Made by a program: the position numbers and the translations under genes. A stretch of DNA of 64,000 nucleotides from positions 5,332,001 through 5,396,000 of the forward strand of contig JBBPUQ010000001.1 of assembly GCA_038501195.1 (NCBI GenBank), given 5' to 3'. Below are positions 1 to 12,909 of the stretch, one piece after another. Every line of letters starts with the position of its first letter. Position 1 is the stretch's first letter. Under the pieces are notes generated by a model. That model had not been told where the DNA came from, searched no databases, and saw only the letters and a program-made list of their open reading frames with translations. Source of the DNA: Nemania diffusa. Lineage: Eukaryota > Ascomycota > Sordariomycetes > Xylariales > Xylariaceae.

Positions 1-818
1 CGAACGAGGGCGCCAAGGTCATTATTTCAGATATCGACGCAGGTAAGGCAATTCAGGATACCAGGGGGCGATAATGGTCTTTATTCCAACAGAGCACGGC
101 TCACACCACCACAGCCAAAGCCCAAGCCGTCGCAGACAGCATCAACAGCGCCTCGCCAGGCCGCGCCCTCGCCCTCCCAGGCGACGTGCTCGACACGGCC
201 TACCAGACGTCTCTAATCCAGCAGGCCGCGGCCTTCGGCGGCGGCAAGCTGCACGTCCTCGTCAACAACGCGGGCTACACGTGGGACGGCGTGATCCACA
301 AGATGCGGGACGAGCAGTGGGAGACGATCCTGCGCCTGCACGCGACGGCGCCCTTCCAGCTCGTGCGCGCCGCGGCGCCGTACTTCCGCGTGCGCGACGG
401 CGCGCCCCGCTGCATTATCAACGTCAGCTCGACGAGCGGCGTCCACGGCAACGCCGGACAGGCCAACTACGCCGTCGCCAAGGCCGGCGTCGTCGGCCTC
501 ACCAAGACGATTGCGAAGGAGTGGGGGCCGGCCTTCGGCGTCCGCGCCAACACTGTCGCCTTCGGCCATATCCAGACGCGCTTGACACAGGCGAAGGAGG
601 AGGGCGCGTTTATCGTTGGGCCGGGGGGCGAGCGCATCGCGATAGGCATCCCGCAGAAGGGCAAGCAGACTGCGCCCGAGCTGATGCATGCTGATATCCC
701 GCTCCGGAGACCCGGTCAGCCCCCGGAGGCCGCAGCGGCGATTTTGGCTGTCGCTAGCCCGCTGTTCTCTTACGTGACTGGCCAGACAATCATGGTCACC
801 GGTGGTCGGAATATGTGA
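1..818 (+). CDS. SDR-family oxidoreductase (FabG-like 3-oxoacyl reductase), 5' end outside window
   Basis: Partial at the left edge. The model joins 1-42 with 115-818; the 72-nt intron (GTAAGG donor, CACAG acceptor) keeps the frame and links SDID-A to AKAQAVAD. It encodes an NAD(P)H-dependent short-chain dehydrogenase/reductase with a Rossmann fold. Visible family marks are the acidic end of beta-2 (VIISDID), the LVNNAG motif, the catalytic Ser in INVSSTS, the YxxxK pair in NYAVAK and a C-terminal VTGGR like that of FabG proteins. The glycine-rich TGxxxGxG loop lies upstream of the window. By family the likely reaction is reduction of a 3-oxoacyl or similar carbonyl substrate, but the substrate cannot be read from sequence. 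The gene is GC-rich, like DPM1 beside it, and converges on it across about 310 bp. Confidence 0.9.
43..114 (+). other. Intron of the SDR gene
   Basis: GTAAGG donor and CACCACAG acceptor. Skipping these 72 nt joins the two coding frames at an Ala codon and gives a continuous SDR sequence; acceptors at 92 and 94 do not restore the frame. Confidence 0.75.
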
Positions 819-1127
819 GGGTAGGAGTAGGCCACGTCAGATAATTGTGATGCGGCATTTGAAAGTTGGCGGTATGATAAGTTTTGCAGGGCGTTCATTC
901 GACTCTGCTTATGTAGGTTTGCGTCTTAGCTAATAGAACAACATGTAAAATGGCTACAGAGAAGAGCAGCGCCGGAGGCCTGTATTATGAACTCATGAAT
1001 CTATACACTCGCATGACGAAATCACCCACAACGCCGAATTAAGCTGATTGACATTAATCAACCCTTTTTGGTTTCCCTTTACATGCAAACCCCACGCTAG
1101 GCATCCTTGACTTCATCCTCCCCTCTT
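819..1127. other. Convergent intergenic spacer
   Basis: This short AT-richer gap lies between the 3' ends of the SDR gene and DPM1. It must hold both 3' UTRs and poly(A) sites. I see no further coding or repeat structure. Confidence 0.6.
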
Positions 1128-3211
<2,084 letters not shown>

Positions 3212-4040
3212 TCAAGCGGGCTTTCCTTGCCATTTCTTCACCCTCGCCCACATTAGCTGCATAGTTGTCCTGGGTTTCTCCGAGCCTAGTGGTTCGTGAG
3301 GAATCGGCTCAACCTTAGCAATCTTGATATGGCCATTTTCTGACGACTTCATAAGGCGGACCGGGGGGTCATTCTCCTTAAGAAAGTCTGAAACCTCTGG
3401 ATCGTCTGCCTGGTTGCTGCGCGATAATATGTCTGCGGTCAGATCGGAGGCTGTTTGTGAAATGGCGTGCCAGAAGTTGCCGAGCATAGCATAGTGAGAA
3501 TGGGAGAGGTATAAAGCCGTAATTGCAAGAGCGCATGCGGTACTCATAATTACTAGTGCTGTGACCGCAATTAAGCCAGAGTAACGGATAGGAATGGTAG
3601 TAGACACAGTTTGGGCCACTTGAACCGGCGTCGAAACCGTGTTGAACTTCAAATATTGATAGTGTAGACTCTGGGCTTCCATATTGAAGATGCATTGAAA
3701 AGCAACAGATGCTCTCCAGGTGCTTTGTATTATGTCTAAAAATACTCGCTGGTATTCTCTTGCCGAGTTCCTAACATCGCATTCACATATATCGCATCCG
3801 GAGAACGTTGTGTTGGTCATAGTGTCCTTTAGAATATATTCGATATCTTGAGCTGTGTACTCGGAAGCTGGGACCTGGCTAATATTATGGGCGCCAAATA
3901 CGTGGTCACTTCGGTCGGTAATATTTTTCACTTCTAGAGTGCCTCTTTCGCTCGGGTCTTGCATCGTGGGGTTAGCGCCAAGGAAGTTTCGGATGTTTGC
4001 TGTGTCCAACGGATCGACTAAGTATCCAAGCGATGGTTCT

Positions 4041-4055
4041 ACAAGTTCCTTGCTA
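4041..4055. repeat. Target-site duplication, left copy
   Basis: ACAAGTTCCTTGCTA, identical to 4668-4682. It codes for the SKEL stretch of the host gene on the minus strand. Confidence 0.85.
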
Positions 4056-4667
4056 CCTACGGCATATCATGGCTAGTCCGATCGACTTCCGTACATTCAC
4101 GGAGGTCACGGATTATTTCAAGACGTGTACGCGGTAGAAAACAAGGCGACGGTACAGGCGGCCGCGGCCTACAACTCTATTGTTGTCTATTCTATTCTAT
4201 GGTTTACTAACTAGGGGGAGTTATGAGAAAAAGGGGGTACGAAAAGAGGGGGAAAAGGCTACGGATAGGGTACGGAACGAGGACAGGACACGGCGCAACT
4301 ACATTCGACGGCTACGGCTACACTTTATAATTACCTTTTCTTTTGTTTACAGGCGTAACGCGCTAGGAATACTGCGGGCTGGACCTGCGGAGAATACATT
4401 TAGGCCTTACGGGTCAACGACAATACAAATGTGTCGCTACGCGATCGATTGTATGTAGCTGAGTACTCGCTTGCACGGAGGAGAGAGGAGGCAGTAAGAA
4501 GCCGAATTTTCGGCAAATCGACAGTGGTTAAGAGTTGCTAGATAGGTAGCCTATTATGGTTGTAAGCGTAGATCTTAGCTTAGCACGCTTTTAATGTCTT
4601 TCGGGAGGCTCTGGGGTCTCTGCTACGCAGAGGCCCCCCGGCGTCAAATATACCAACCAACCAACCA
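4056..4667 (+). mobile_element. 612-bp insertion, probably a short non-LTR-type retroelement
   Basis: The segment sits exactly between two copies of a 15-bp direct repeat (ACAAGTTCCTTGCTA at 4041-4055 and 4668-4682), and the host frame is restored when it is removed with one repeat copy. There are no terminal inverted repeats and no long ORF of its own. The right end has an 11-bp stem with a TAC loop (4613-4637) followed by a short CCAA-type tandem tail (4652-4667). A long target duplication plus a simple-repeat tail suits a LINE- or SINE-like insertion better than a DNA transposon. I found no convincing Pol III A/B boxes, so the SINE label is not proven. Confidence 0.65.
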
Positions 4668-4682
4668 ACAAGTTCCTTGCTA
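4668..4682. repeat. Target-site duplication, right copy
   Basis: ACAAGTTCCTTGCTA, identical to 4041-4055. Flanking bases differ on each side (CT before and CC after the left copy; CA before and GT after the right), so the repeat is exactly 15 bp. Confidence 0.85.
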
Positions 4683-6250
4683 GTCCCCATCGAAACGTTT
4701 GAAACCATAATATTTGCGTTGAAGAAGCAGAGTGTGGCGTTTATCACACGGCCATTACCGAAATCATAAGATGCCCACTCCTGTTTGATAACGTGTTCGT
4801 GTAGCTTTGTGGTGCGATTGATCAGCGATTCCCATCCCTCGGTATTGAAATTGGTAGCAAAAGCAACTATTACCATAGTTTCTGGTGCCCATGGGCTTAT
4901 ATTATCCAACCTCCAATCCGATGTTAGAGGCTGGTTAGTCTGTGACGGCGTACAATAAGTAGTAGCGATCTCGTTTGAAAGGGTAGTTGGTACAGCGCAA
5001 TGAAACGGAATTTCGGATTGACACTGCGTTGAATTGCATGATCGTTGTACTTCCAAACCAGCTCTAGTGATACTTCTTCCGACTAGAATGCGACCGGTCA
5101 TGTATCCAGACGGACGAGGTCCATATACGACGAAGCTCCCAATTTCACCGTCAATCACTGGGGGCATACATGCCACTCGAGAACTCATCACAATAGCAGG
5201 GCCTTCGTAGCTGCGTAAAGTTGTTCTTCCTTTTTCGAAAGGGAGCATTATATGGCGCTTGAGGCCCGTATCACTTAGGCCAAGTGAGTTGGGAGTCGCC
5301 GTATACCCCGAAGAGATTTCCCCAAATAAAGGGATATTACCTCCCAGCGGGTCCATCCACTTGCTCACTATAACCGAGGCGTTTCTCTCGATTGTGAGAT
5401 TCGCTTGGACTTCTTTTGGAAATTCGACCAATAAATGTTCATGCAAATCGGACAGTAGGATCGTCGATGAAAACTGTAAAGCGATATTCCCGGATGCAAT
5501 AAGAAGGAGCAATATAACTTCTGGATATAAGAGACGAGTGTAACCCCCCTTCCGGAATATGCGATGAATTAGGTCACGGGGCCCCGAGTTGACGCTTCGT
5601 AGGACTGATAGCGGTACGGATTGAGATAGAGGGATAGACCTCCGCTCAAGTATCAGAGCAGCGACGCACGAGGTACATATAGCCGTTTGTGATGAAATGG
5701 ACACTCGGAGAATTAAGGTGGTGATGGTTATCAACTGGACCAATCTACCGCTGAGCATAATTGATCGCCATGCATAGCTAGAAAGCTGGCCTTCAGGGTT
5801 CTTTCCTCGGCCGGCCCATAAGAACACCAGAAACGCGAGGGCAGCAAGTGAAAGGATTGTTCCCCCAACGATGACGGTTGCATTGGCTAGACCAAGTGAA
5901 TGGTAGATGGGTCGTTTTTGGATGGGGGGCGGTAGCCCAGAGTTTAAGGCTTCAGATGGGCAATGCTTGAGATCCTTGAGCGGAGAGTCATTTCTAAGGG
6001 TAGATGTTCGTTTAGGCAAATTGCCTTCGCATTGAATAGCTTCGGCGCATGGAGATAAGGAACCTGTAGTTGGAAGATCGCCGACTTCCTCGCCCGCCTT
6101 ATGGGCCTTTGATGGATTTGACGTTGTCAGACCGACGGATGCTTCTGTGTCGGAACAATGATGAAAGCTCTCCTTGCTAGGTGAGGGTCTCAAGCAAAGG
6201 CTTGTTGTGTTGTTGGGAGACTCGTCAGGGTAGTTGTAGATCAGGTCCAT

Positions 6251-7576
6251 TGCTTGAAAATAGTAGAATATAGTAACGAAGGTGCGATGCGTAAAACGAG
6301 AAATCAATATAAGTTTGAGAAGCCGTATATAAATATTACGTACATAGATTTAGTCTAACTAGATTCTTTTCGCTTATATGTGCGAGTGAAGCCGCCGTCT
6401 CGTTGTACAAGAGCCTTAGCTTACATCTTTAGAAAATTGGGGGGGATACGAGCTATTGTCCTACTGGTATACTAAGTGACAGTAGAAGATGTTTGTTAAT
6501 TGTGAGTACTCTTGCCGCTGGCTCTATTAATACATCGTGAATGGCAAGGCAGTTTTAAACCATGATGTTAAAATCTTCTTAGCTACGACGTAGTTCGATT
6601 ACTCGTTACCTGTTGAAACTGAGTTGGTCCTATACTTAAGTAGACATTGGAACCGACTATGCTTGGCGCCTTCGTCTATTGTTGTCTAAATGGTGTTAAT
6701 AATGAGGCAACCTAGGTAGGGTTACAGACATATATGTTGTTTTTGCAATCCGGTAGGTATCGTTGGAATAATAGGGGGTCGTGGTAGGATAGTTCTCTAC
6801 AGTAGTATAACTATTTTAAATTTTGATACGTGAGTGGTGAGTATGATTTTGCTCGTGTCAAGGAGAGTCGCAGTTGTCACCCTCGGCCTGGCAGTGCAGT
6901 TATTAGTAATATGCACGTAATCGACCTTTGGGGGAAAAGTAATGGGTGTCTCGGAATTGCGTCAAAGAGATAGGCGCGTGGTTTGCTCCAACTAGACTAT
7001 CAGGACCCCCAAATAAACAATACACTACCAGAATCGTACAATCCTTTCAAGATGAGGCATCTCTTGGATCGCATTTCGGCCCCCTACGCAATATATCACA
7101 GCTACAGTAGTCGCCCCTCGGATGGAAAGCTTGTGTAACATTAGCCTGAAATTTGTTGACGGCAAAGTGCTTCGGTCAGTCGACGAGGCTCATGCTCTTG
7201 CGACGGTGTATAGTTGTGTTCATGGAAACGACCTGATTGTTGAACCTTTCCCACAATGATCAAAATAGTGTCTCTGCTAGACAGAATTGATGCTTCTAAT
7301 TCAAGACATCAAAGATTGATCCTAATCATTGCGAAATCCCGTCTAACTTGAGTAAATTGTCTTTTGTATATGAAGTAACAGAAATCTGCCCGACTAGATA
7401 CCTAGTAATACTATCTAGAGTACCAGTTAATTTTTCCCCCCAATATCTTCCGAGTACCTCATAGGCACTCTACTGTACTTTTATCCAAGATCAATGGTAT
7501 CAGAAGCCTCCGCCCGGGTATCTTACCTACTTAGTATCAAAACCGCCGTATTTTCTCTCTTGTCGATAAGCCGACA
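6251..7576. other. AT-rich intergenic region
   Basis: It lies between the membrane-protein gene start and the ENA stop codon, and holds the promoter of the former and the 3' UTR of the latter. It contains scattered CCTAGGTAGG-like words (about 6708) and no ORF of protein-like composition. Confidence 0.5.
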
Positions 7577-10500
7577 TTAGACCCCCCTTTCGACATCATG
7601 TGTATTGCTAGTATCCGTCGTCTCCCGTCTCCCAATGCTCCTCCAACTCTTGAGACTACCCATGCTAAAGGTGCGGTGGAATTTGCGACCACTCTCCTCG
7701 CCCTGAGAAAATGTTCCGCGAACTACCGCGCGATCCTGGAGCAGTCCGAACTGGCGCTTGGTAACCTTCCAAAGCTCCATGCCAGCCACAAAAAGGATCA
7801 AAGCCCCAATTGCTAGAGACCATTCCCAGCTTATTGCTGTGTGCTTGAAAACCACTCTATTGAGCACTGGGATGTAGACAACGGGAAAGACGCTCAGAGC
7901 ACCGATCACAACAGCCCAGAACAAGAACTTGTTCTCGTATAGATCTCGTAACACTGAGAAACGGCTAGTGCTGTCGGGATTTAATCGGAACATGGAGCGT
8001 CGAATGTCCTTGAACTCCCAGGCGCTGAAGAGGATGAGCCATGTGAGCTCTGCGAAAACGGCCGCACGAGCGCGGAACACCGGCTCGCATTCTTCCGACC
8101 ATCGCTTGTTGCAATCGTGGCCGAGTTGGCCGTCATTGACACCATAGACGATGATGATAAATGTCGCGAGCGTTAGAGTGCCCATCCATGTGCCATACAC
8201 GACCATGTCAACAAGAACTTGCTTAGTGAAAACGCCGCTTTCCTTGTCATGTGGTGGCTTTCGCATGACTTCGCGAGACGCGGCCTCCCGTCCCAGACCA
8301 AACGCGGGGAAACTTGACGTCACGAGATTAATCCACAGAATTTGGAGTGGCGAGACTGGAAACACTGAATAGCCTGCCTCGTCCTGGAACCCGAGACCTG
8401 CGATCAAGAGGATAACCTCGCCTACATTAGATGTTAACAAATGCAAGATGAACTTCTGAATATTATCGAACATGCGACGGCCCTCTCGAATGGCTGCGAC
8501 GATTGAGTTGAACTTATCATCAGTCAACACAATTTTTGAGGCAGACTTGGCGACATCCGAACCAGATCCCATTGCTATCCCTACATCAGCACGGGAGAGT
8601 GACGGTGCATCATTCACCCCGTCACCTGTCATAGCCATGAACGCGCCACGGCGACGCAAAGCTTCGATCATGCGCGTTTTCGTGTCCGGGGCACATCGAG
8701 CTAGGACAAGCGGTAATTCAGGCAATGCATCGATCTCTTGCTCGGTCAATTTGTCAAAATCGCTCGCCTTTAGCACCAGTGATTTAGCAACTTCGTCACT
8801 TAAAATGCCCAGGTTGCGTGGAATGATGCCGACTTCTTTAGCAATTGCCTCGGCGGTTGCTGGGTGATCGCCAGTTAACATGTGAACCCGGATTCCAGCA
8901 GAAGAGCACTCGGCGATAGCAGGTGTGGTCTCCCTACGAGGAGGATCGTAGATGCCAGCCAGACCTAGAAGCGTCAGACCAGATTCAACACGCTGGCGTA
9001 GAGCGTTCTCGTCCTCCGTCTTCTCAGTGCTAGTCCTCTCGTTATATATGCCCTCCCAAGGCCGCGATGCAATGGCAAGAACTCGCTGACCCTGGCTCGC
9101 AAAAGCATCCATTTGCTTGAGAATTTCTTCTTTGCGCTCGTCAGTCATGGGTTCCGGGCCACTTCCAACGCCGACGGTGGTACACAGATCAATCACACGC
9201 TCTACGGCACCCTTTGTGAAAACCATACTATGGCCACTATTGGGTCCGTTGTAAATGACTGACATACGCTTGATGCTGCTGTCGAAGGGGAATTCGGCGA
9301 CTTGTTTCCAGCCCTTGGCCTCGACAATTTTCTTGCCTTGGTTTAGTCTGTGCGCAAACACCTGTAAGGCGATTTCCGTTGGTTCACCTGTGACCTGCCA
9401 TTCGGGTTCGCCCTCTTTTGGTTCCGGCTGGTGTCTAACTGTCGCAAGGTTGCAAAGAGCAGCTGATAACAGGAAAGCCTCCAAATCGGGATTCATAGTC
9501 GCAATCTTTTCTTTCTTGGATTCATCCTTGGCCGAATGCAGCTTTTCTTCGGGAACGTCAAATTTAAGAGTTGCGGCACTACGTTCCTGGTCAAAATCCC
9601 GCTTCGTTTCAGATCCGGCAGCGCTATTCTTGTTTTCAGAAACAGTTACCCGTCCTTCTGTAGGATTACTTGGGTGTTTCGAGTCCTGAACCGTATATAT
9701 GGTGTTGGGAGGTATCCATACTTTCCGGACGATCATAGCTCCCTGAGTCAAGGTACCTGTCTTGTCGGAACAGATATTAGTCACGCCGCCAAGAGCTTCG
9801 AGTGCAGAGAGATCCCGAACAACTACGTTCGCCTTCCTCATTACAGTCGTGGCGACAACCATGGTAATAGTTAGGACACTGCGAGTGGGTTAGGGTCAGT
9901 GGGCTCTAGTAGTTGGTAGCGGTTAATCAACTTACGCGACGAGAGACTCTGGGATGATTGCAATACCGGTGCTAATCGCATAGATTACAATTTCTGGCGA
10001 GTCACCGAATTTATTAACACCAAAGACGATGAGCGCCAGAACCAGAGCGCAACCGAAGAGGATATAAGCTAGTTTCGATAGCTTAATTTGCAGGGGGGTT
10101 CCCTCGGTTAACCCGAGGAATCCTCCAACGAAATCGTAAATGCGCTTGCTAAGACCGATGACTGGTTGGCGCTTTCCATATTTCCTATAGTTCATCGAAC
10201 GGCCGGCCTTACGGTGTTTCTTTGCAGTCGACTAAAATCGTAGGGTCAATTTGCGAGCTGTTCAACGAGTTGGAGCGCTAGAGGTCATTGCTGGAGCACA
10301 AATGCAGTCCAGGCGTTTAATTCATGATGCGAGATCAGATAGGTACTTACAGCAGCGATTTTCCCTACTTCCGTCTGCATACCGGTGGAGATCACAATAC
10401 CACGGCCGCGCCCCTTTTGGACAGTAGTTGTGCCATACGCAATATTAATCCTGTCTCCTATACCAAGTTCCGTATCCTCGAGGCAATCCACAATCTTCTC

Positions 10501-11146
10501 AACAGGCACCGATTCCCCAGTTAGGGATTGCTCATCAGCTGTCAAGTTCATAGCTTCGAAGACGCGAATGTCGGCGGGAATCGTATCACCCATCTTCAGG
10601 ATAACGATATCCCCGGGTACAACCTCCGCACTACGAGTGAGTTAATACGAGACTATTAGTAGGTTGAGACTAACTGATATGTAAACTTACTTTGCTATAA
10701 CTTCGGTCTTTCCGTCACGTAAAACCATTGCTGAGGGAGACGACAGAGCTCGAAGAGCATCCATCTTCTTTTCAGCGCCATATTCTTGATAGAAGCCTAT
10801 AGATACATTCAAGATAATGACGGCCGTAAGAACGCCGCCTTCGATATAGTCACCCACAGCGAAGCTAAGTGCCAGGGCAAAGAACAAGACCTATCTAACG
10901 ATTAGCTATCTGAAAGAAACTATTATTCAAACTGCGTCTTACTAGAATCATGGCGTTAAGTAGCTGCTTGATGAATATTTTATACCAGGGTATGGCACCA
11001 CCAACGTCTAGTTCATTTGGCGGATATCTTTGTTGTAGTTGGGACACCTGAAGGGAGGAAAGCCCTCTCTCAAGATCTGAGTCTAGGTGTCTTGCAACAT
11101 CCTCAACAGGTAGAAGGAAAGGATGTTTCTCCAATTGTGCAGCCAT
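7577..11146 (-). CDS. ENA: P-type cation (Na+/K+) efflux ATPase, ENA type (P2D)
   Basis: Five-exon model: 11146-10943, 10890-10691, 10630-10351, 10231-9936, 9878-7577; 1093 aa, the usual ENA length. All junctions keep frame; introns are 52, 60, 119 and 57 nt. ENA pumps export Na+ or K+ across the plasma membrane using ATP and give salt and alkaline-pH tolerance. Visible parts: N-terminal cation-ATPase domain; GFYQEYGAEKKMDALR typical of the ENA branch; LTGESVPVEK actuator loop; PES motif before exon 5; phosphorylated Asp near residue 365 in ICSDKTGTLTQG; KGAVE nucleotide-binding Lys near 549; TGDHP near 662; TGDGVNDAP near 744-750; a C-terminal set of membrane spans; and a basic Ser-rich tail. 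The 119-nt third intron is the least certain junction. Confidence 0.93.
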
Positions 11147-12419
11147 CGTGAATGAGCTCTGGATCCAGAAAATTACGTTAGATGCGAATAACCATGAAAG
11201 GTCTTCATGAAGAACGCAACGGTGACGTGGATTGTACCGGCCTCTGTCTCTTTCTATATTCGTACGAAGATTATATGTAGACACACAATATACGATTACA
11301 TGGAGTTACCAAGAAAGATGTGCGAGACCTTGCTTAAGGATCTATTTCATCATGTTCGAGGAGAGGAGAATTCTCCGGTATATGTACCCGACCGATCGAG
11401 TTTCTTGCCATAATGCGGCGCTGGAGATGCTTCCTCTCAACGCCATCGCCAAGAGTACCAAGAATGTCGTTATCATCATTTGGGGGATTCATCAAGTCTT
11501 GTGGCGTGAGAACGGCAAAAGGGTTCCATACCCAGAGCCTCGGGCATGGGCCGGGGCACATCTACTTTTTCTCATTGGGCAAGATATCTTCACAAGCCAC
11601 TTAGCGTACGATCCAACAAAAGTCAAAAAGCAGGTGTGGTAGTTGCGGCTCTAGCAATCGCCCAGAAATTGCTGGCTTATCGGCGAGTCGTACAGTACTG
11701 TGCCGCATCAGATCGTTGATCTGGTATATCAGCTGCTTGGCCCAAGAGGTGGTGAACGCTCCAAGCGTGACCATGAACTTGGCGATGGTAATGCCAAGAC
11801 CTCGCCTCGTAGAAATCACTGTTGTGACCAGTGGTATGGCGTTCCAGGTTGATCAGCACCAACGGTGACCGTTATAATGAAGGCTTGTCGTCGCGTATGG
11901 ACACCTTGAGTCTGGCCAGCTTAGTTCTACCCTACCCAGGTTTACCATCATTGCGCAGTGGCCTTTCCCCCTAGATACTCTGCTACGCTACGCCACGACC
12001 AAACTTAGACCACGTGACTCAGCACGAACCACCCTTTTTAGTGCCAATTAGCTTGGCCCAAGCTTGGCTGCTGGGTTGAACAGCCTTGGCGCTAAGTCAT
12101 CGGGAATTCGGCACAGGTTCTCTATCTTATCTCCCAAACCGGCGACCCCGCCAGTCTCCGACTCAGCCCCAGCTTGCAGTTAGACTAGGTAGACCCTTGC
12201 TCCCAATCGATGGGTGGTCATGGTCGCCCGACGAAAGGCAGCAAGCAGTGAGGCCAACCTTTTATCTTACATCAATTTCGATATGTAGGTAGGTAATGAA
12301 TGTTTATTCACAATCCTGTCGCACTATCGGTCTTCATGTGGAGATGCAGTTGAAAAAGCGCTCAAAGGCATAGGCCAATGACCTAGAATATCCTTTTAAA
12401 CGCTCGATCCGTCAACACT
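11147..12419. other. Intergenic region with two weak minus-strand ORFs
   Basis: This holds the ENA promoter. Two minus-strand ORFs (11819-11601 and 11561-11334) could be joined by a 48-nt GT-AG segment and read as a small basic then acidic protein ending in LLEHDEIDP. A plus-strand ORF of similar length overlaps them (11232-11642). Neither resembles a family I know, so no gene is called. TAGGTAGGTA occurs at 12286. Confidence 0.35.
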
Positions 12420-12547
12420 GGACCCATAGCTCAGCGGTAGAGCATCTGATTCCAGCTTAAAACTTTACAAACTGGAGTAATCCCACTCTAGTGAAGTAAA
12501 AATCAACTGCCTCCAGAAGGTCATCCGTTCAAATCGGGTTGGGTTCA
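12420..12547 (+). tRNA. trnW(CCA): tRNA-Trp (anticodon CCA) with a 56-nt intron
   Basis: The acceptor stem GGACCCA pairs with TGGGTTC (one G-T), followed by discriminator A. D arm GCTC-loop-GAGC and T arm ATCCG-TTCAAAT-CGGGT are intact. The loop reads TTCCAG, placing CCA at 12452-12454 as anticodon. The predicted intron is 12456-12511, at the standard 37/38 position. The anticodon stem has four good pairs plus an A31/C39 mismatch. An eight-T run follows at 12563-12570. The long CT-AA rich intron makes the gene longer than usual; it could be a diverged copy of the intron-less gene downstream. Confidence 0.7.
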
Positions 12548-12562
12548 ATTCCTTAGATTTCG

Positions 12563-12570
12563 TTTTTTTT
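12563..12570 (+). terminator. Pol III terminator of the intron-containing tRNA
   Basis: Eight Ts, 16 bp after the discriminator base. Confidence 0.7.
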
Positions 12571-12830
12571 ATAATTATTCCATTATTGCAAAAGCGCACG
12601 TGCGCGGCCTCGAACCCTCTCCTCCCATCCTATATGTACTATCAATTTCAACTTTTTTTTTTTTCCAACAACCGGTTTTAAGCTTTAGATATATTGCTAT
12701 ATACTACTCGATGGATCGCAATCCTGGCCTTTTTTGTCTGTTATGGAATCAACGTCTTTTTTGTTCTTTTTGCTTTCGAGCGCCTGTCAATGTTCTAAAT
12801 ATCAATCCGCCGGCCGGCCGCTGCATTCAA

Positions 12831-12903
12831 GGAGCTGTGGCGCAACGGCTAGCGCGTCGGATTCCAGTCCCGAAGGCTGTCCGTTCAAATCGGGCCAGCT
12901 TCA
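12831..12903 (+). tRNA. trnW(CCA): tRNA-Trp (anticodon CCA), no intron
   Basis: 73 nt. The acceptor GGAGCTG pairs with CAGCTTC, the D stem is GCGC/GCGC, and the T arm is GTCCG-TTCAAAT-CGGGC. The anticodon loop TTCCAGT gives CCA. Four of five anticodon-stem pairs form; A31/C39 does not, as in the neighbour at 12420. Both share the T-arm core CCGTTCAAATCGGG, but their acceptor and D stems differ. Confidence 0.75.
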
Positions 12904-12904
12904 A

Positions 12905-12909
12905 TTTTT
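12905..12909 (+). terminator. Pol III terminator of the intron-less tRNA-Trp
   Basis: Five Ts, starting two bases after the mature 3' end. Confidence 0.65.

Larger units (their letters stand above)
3212..6250 (-). pseudogene. Multi-pass fungal membrane protein gene interrupted by an insertion
   Basis: Two same-strand coding pieces, 6250-4683 and 4055-3212, become one uninterrupted frame of 804 codons (803 aa) when the 627 bp at 4056-4682 are set aside; the junction then reads TSKELVEPSLG. The N-terminal 120 residues are polar and probably cytosolic. Next come hydrophobic spans (VIVGGTILSLAALAFLVFLW and several more), a large luminal or extracellular segment rich in Asn and Cys, and a last span (LIAVTALVIMSTACALAITA) before a charged tail. 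It resembles fungal-specific polytopic proteins of unknown function; I do not recognise a named family. In the present sequence the frame runs through the junction into the insert and stops at 4580, giving a 556-aa product that lacks the last span. The start at 6250 (MDLIYNYPDESP) is preferred to the in-frame ATG at 6307 because the upstream stretch looks non-coding. Confidence 0.75.

Noticed and set aside
4180..4458. 92-codon ORF inside the insertion
   Set aside because: No reverse-transcriptase or transposase motifs; purine-rich and without recognisable fold.
7598..9874. Several plus-strand ORFs of 70-144 codons
   Set aside because: All lie antisense to the long ENA exon and have no features of their own.
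11232..11642. 136-codon plus-strand ORF, and the opposing minus-strand pair
   Set aside because: Both strands give open frames of similar length with no recognisable domain. The minus-strand pair could be spliced, but there is no independent support.
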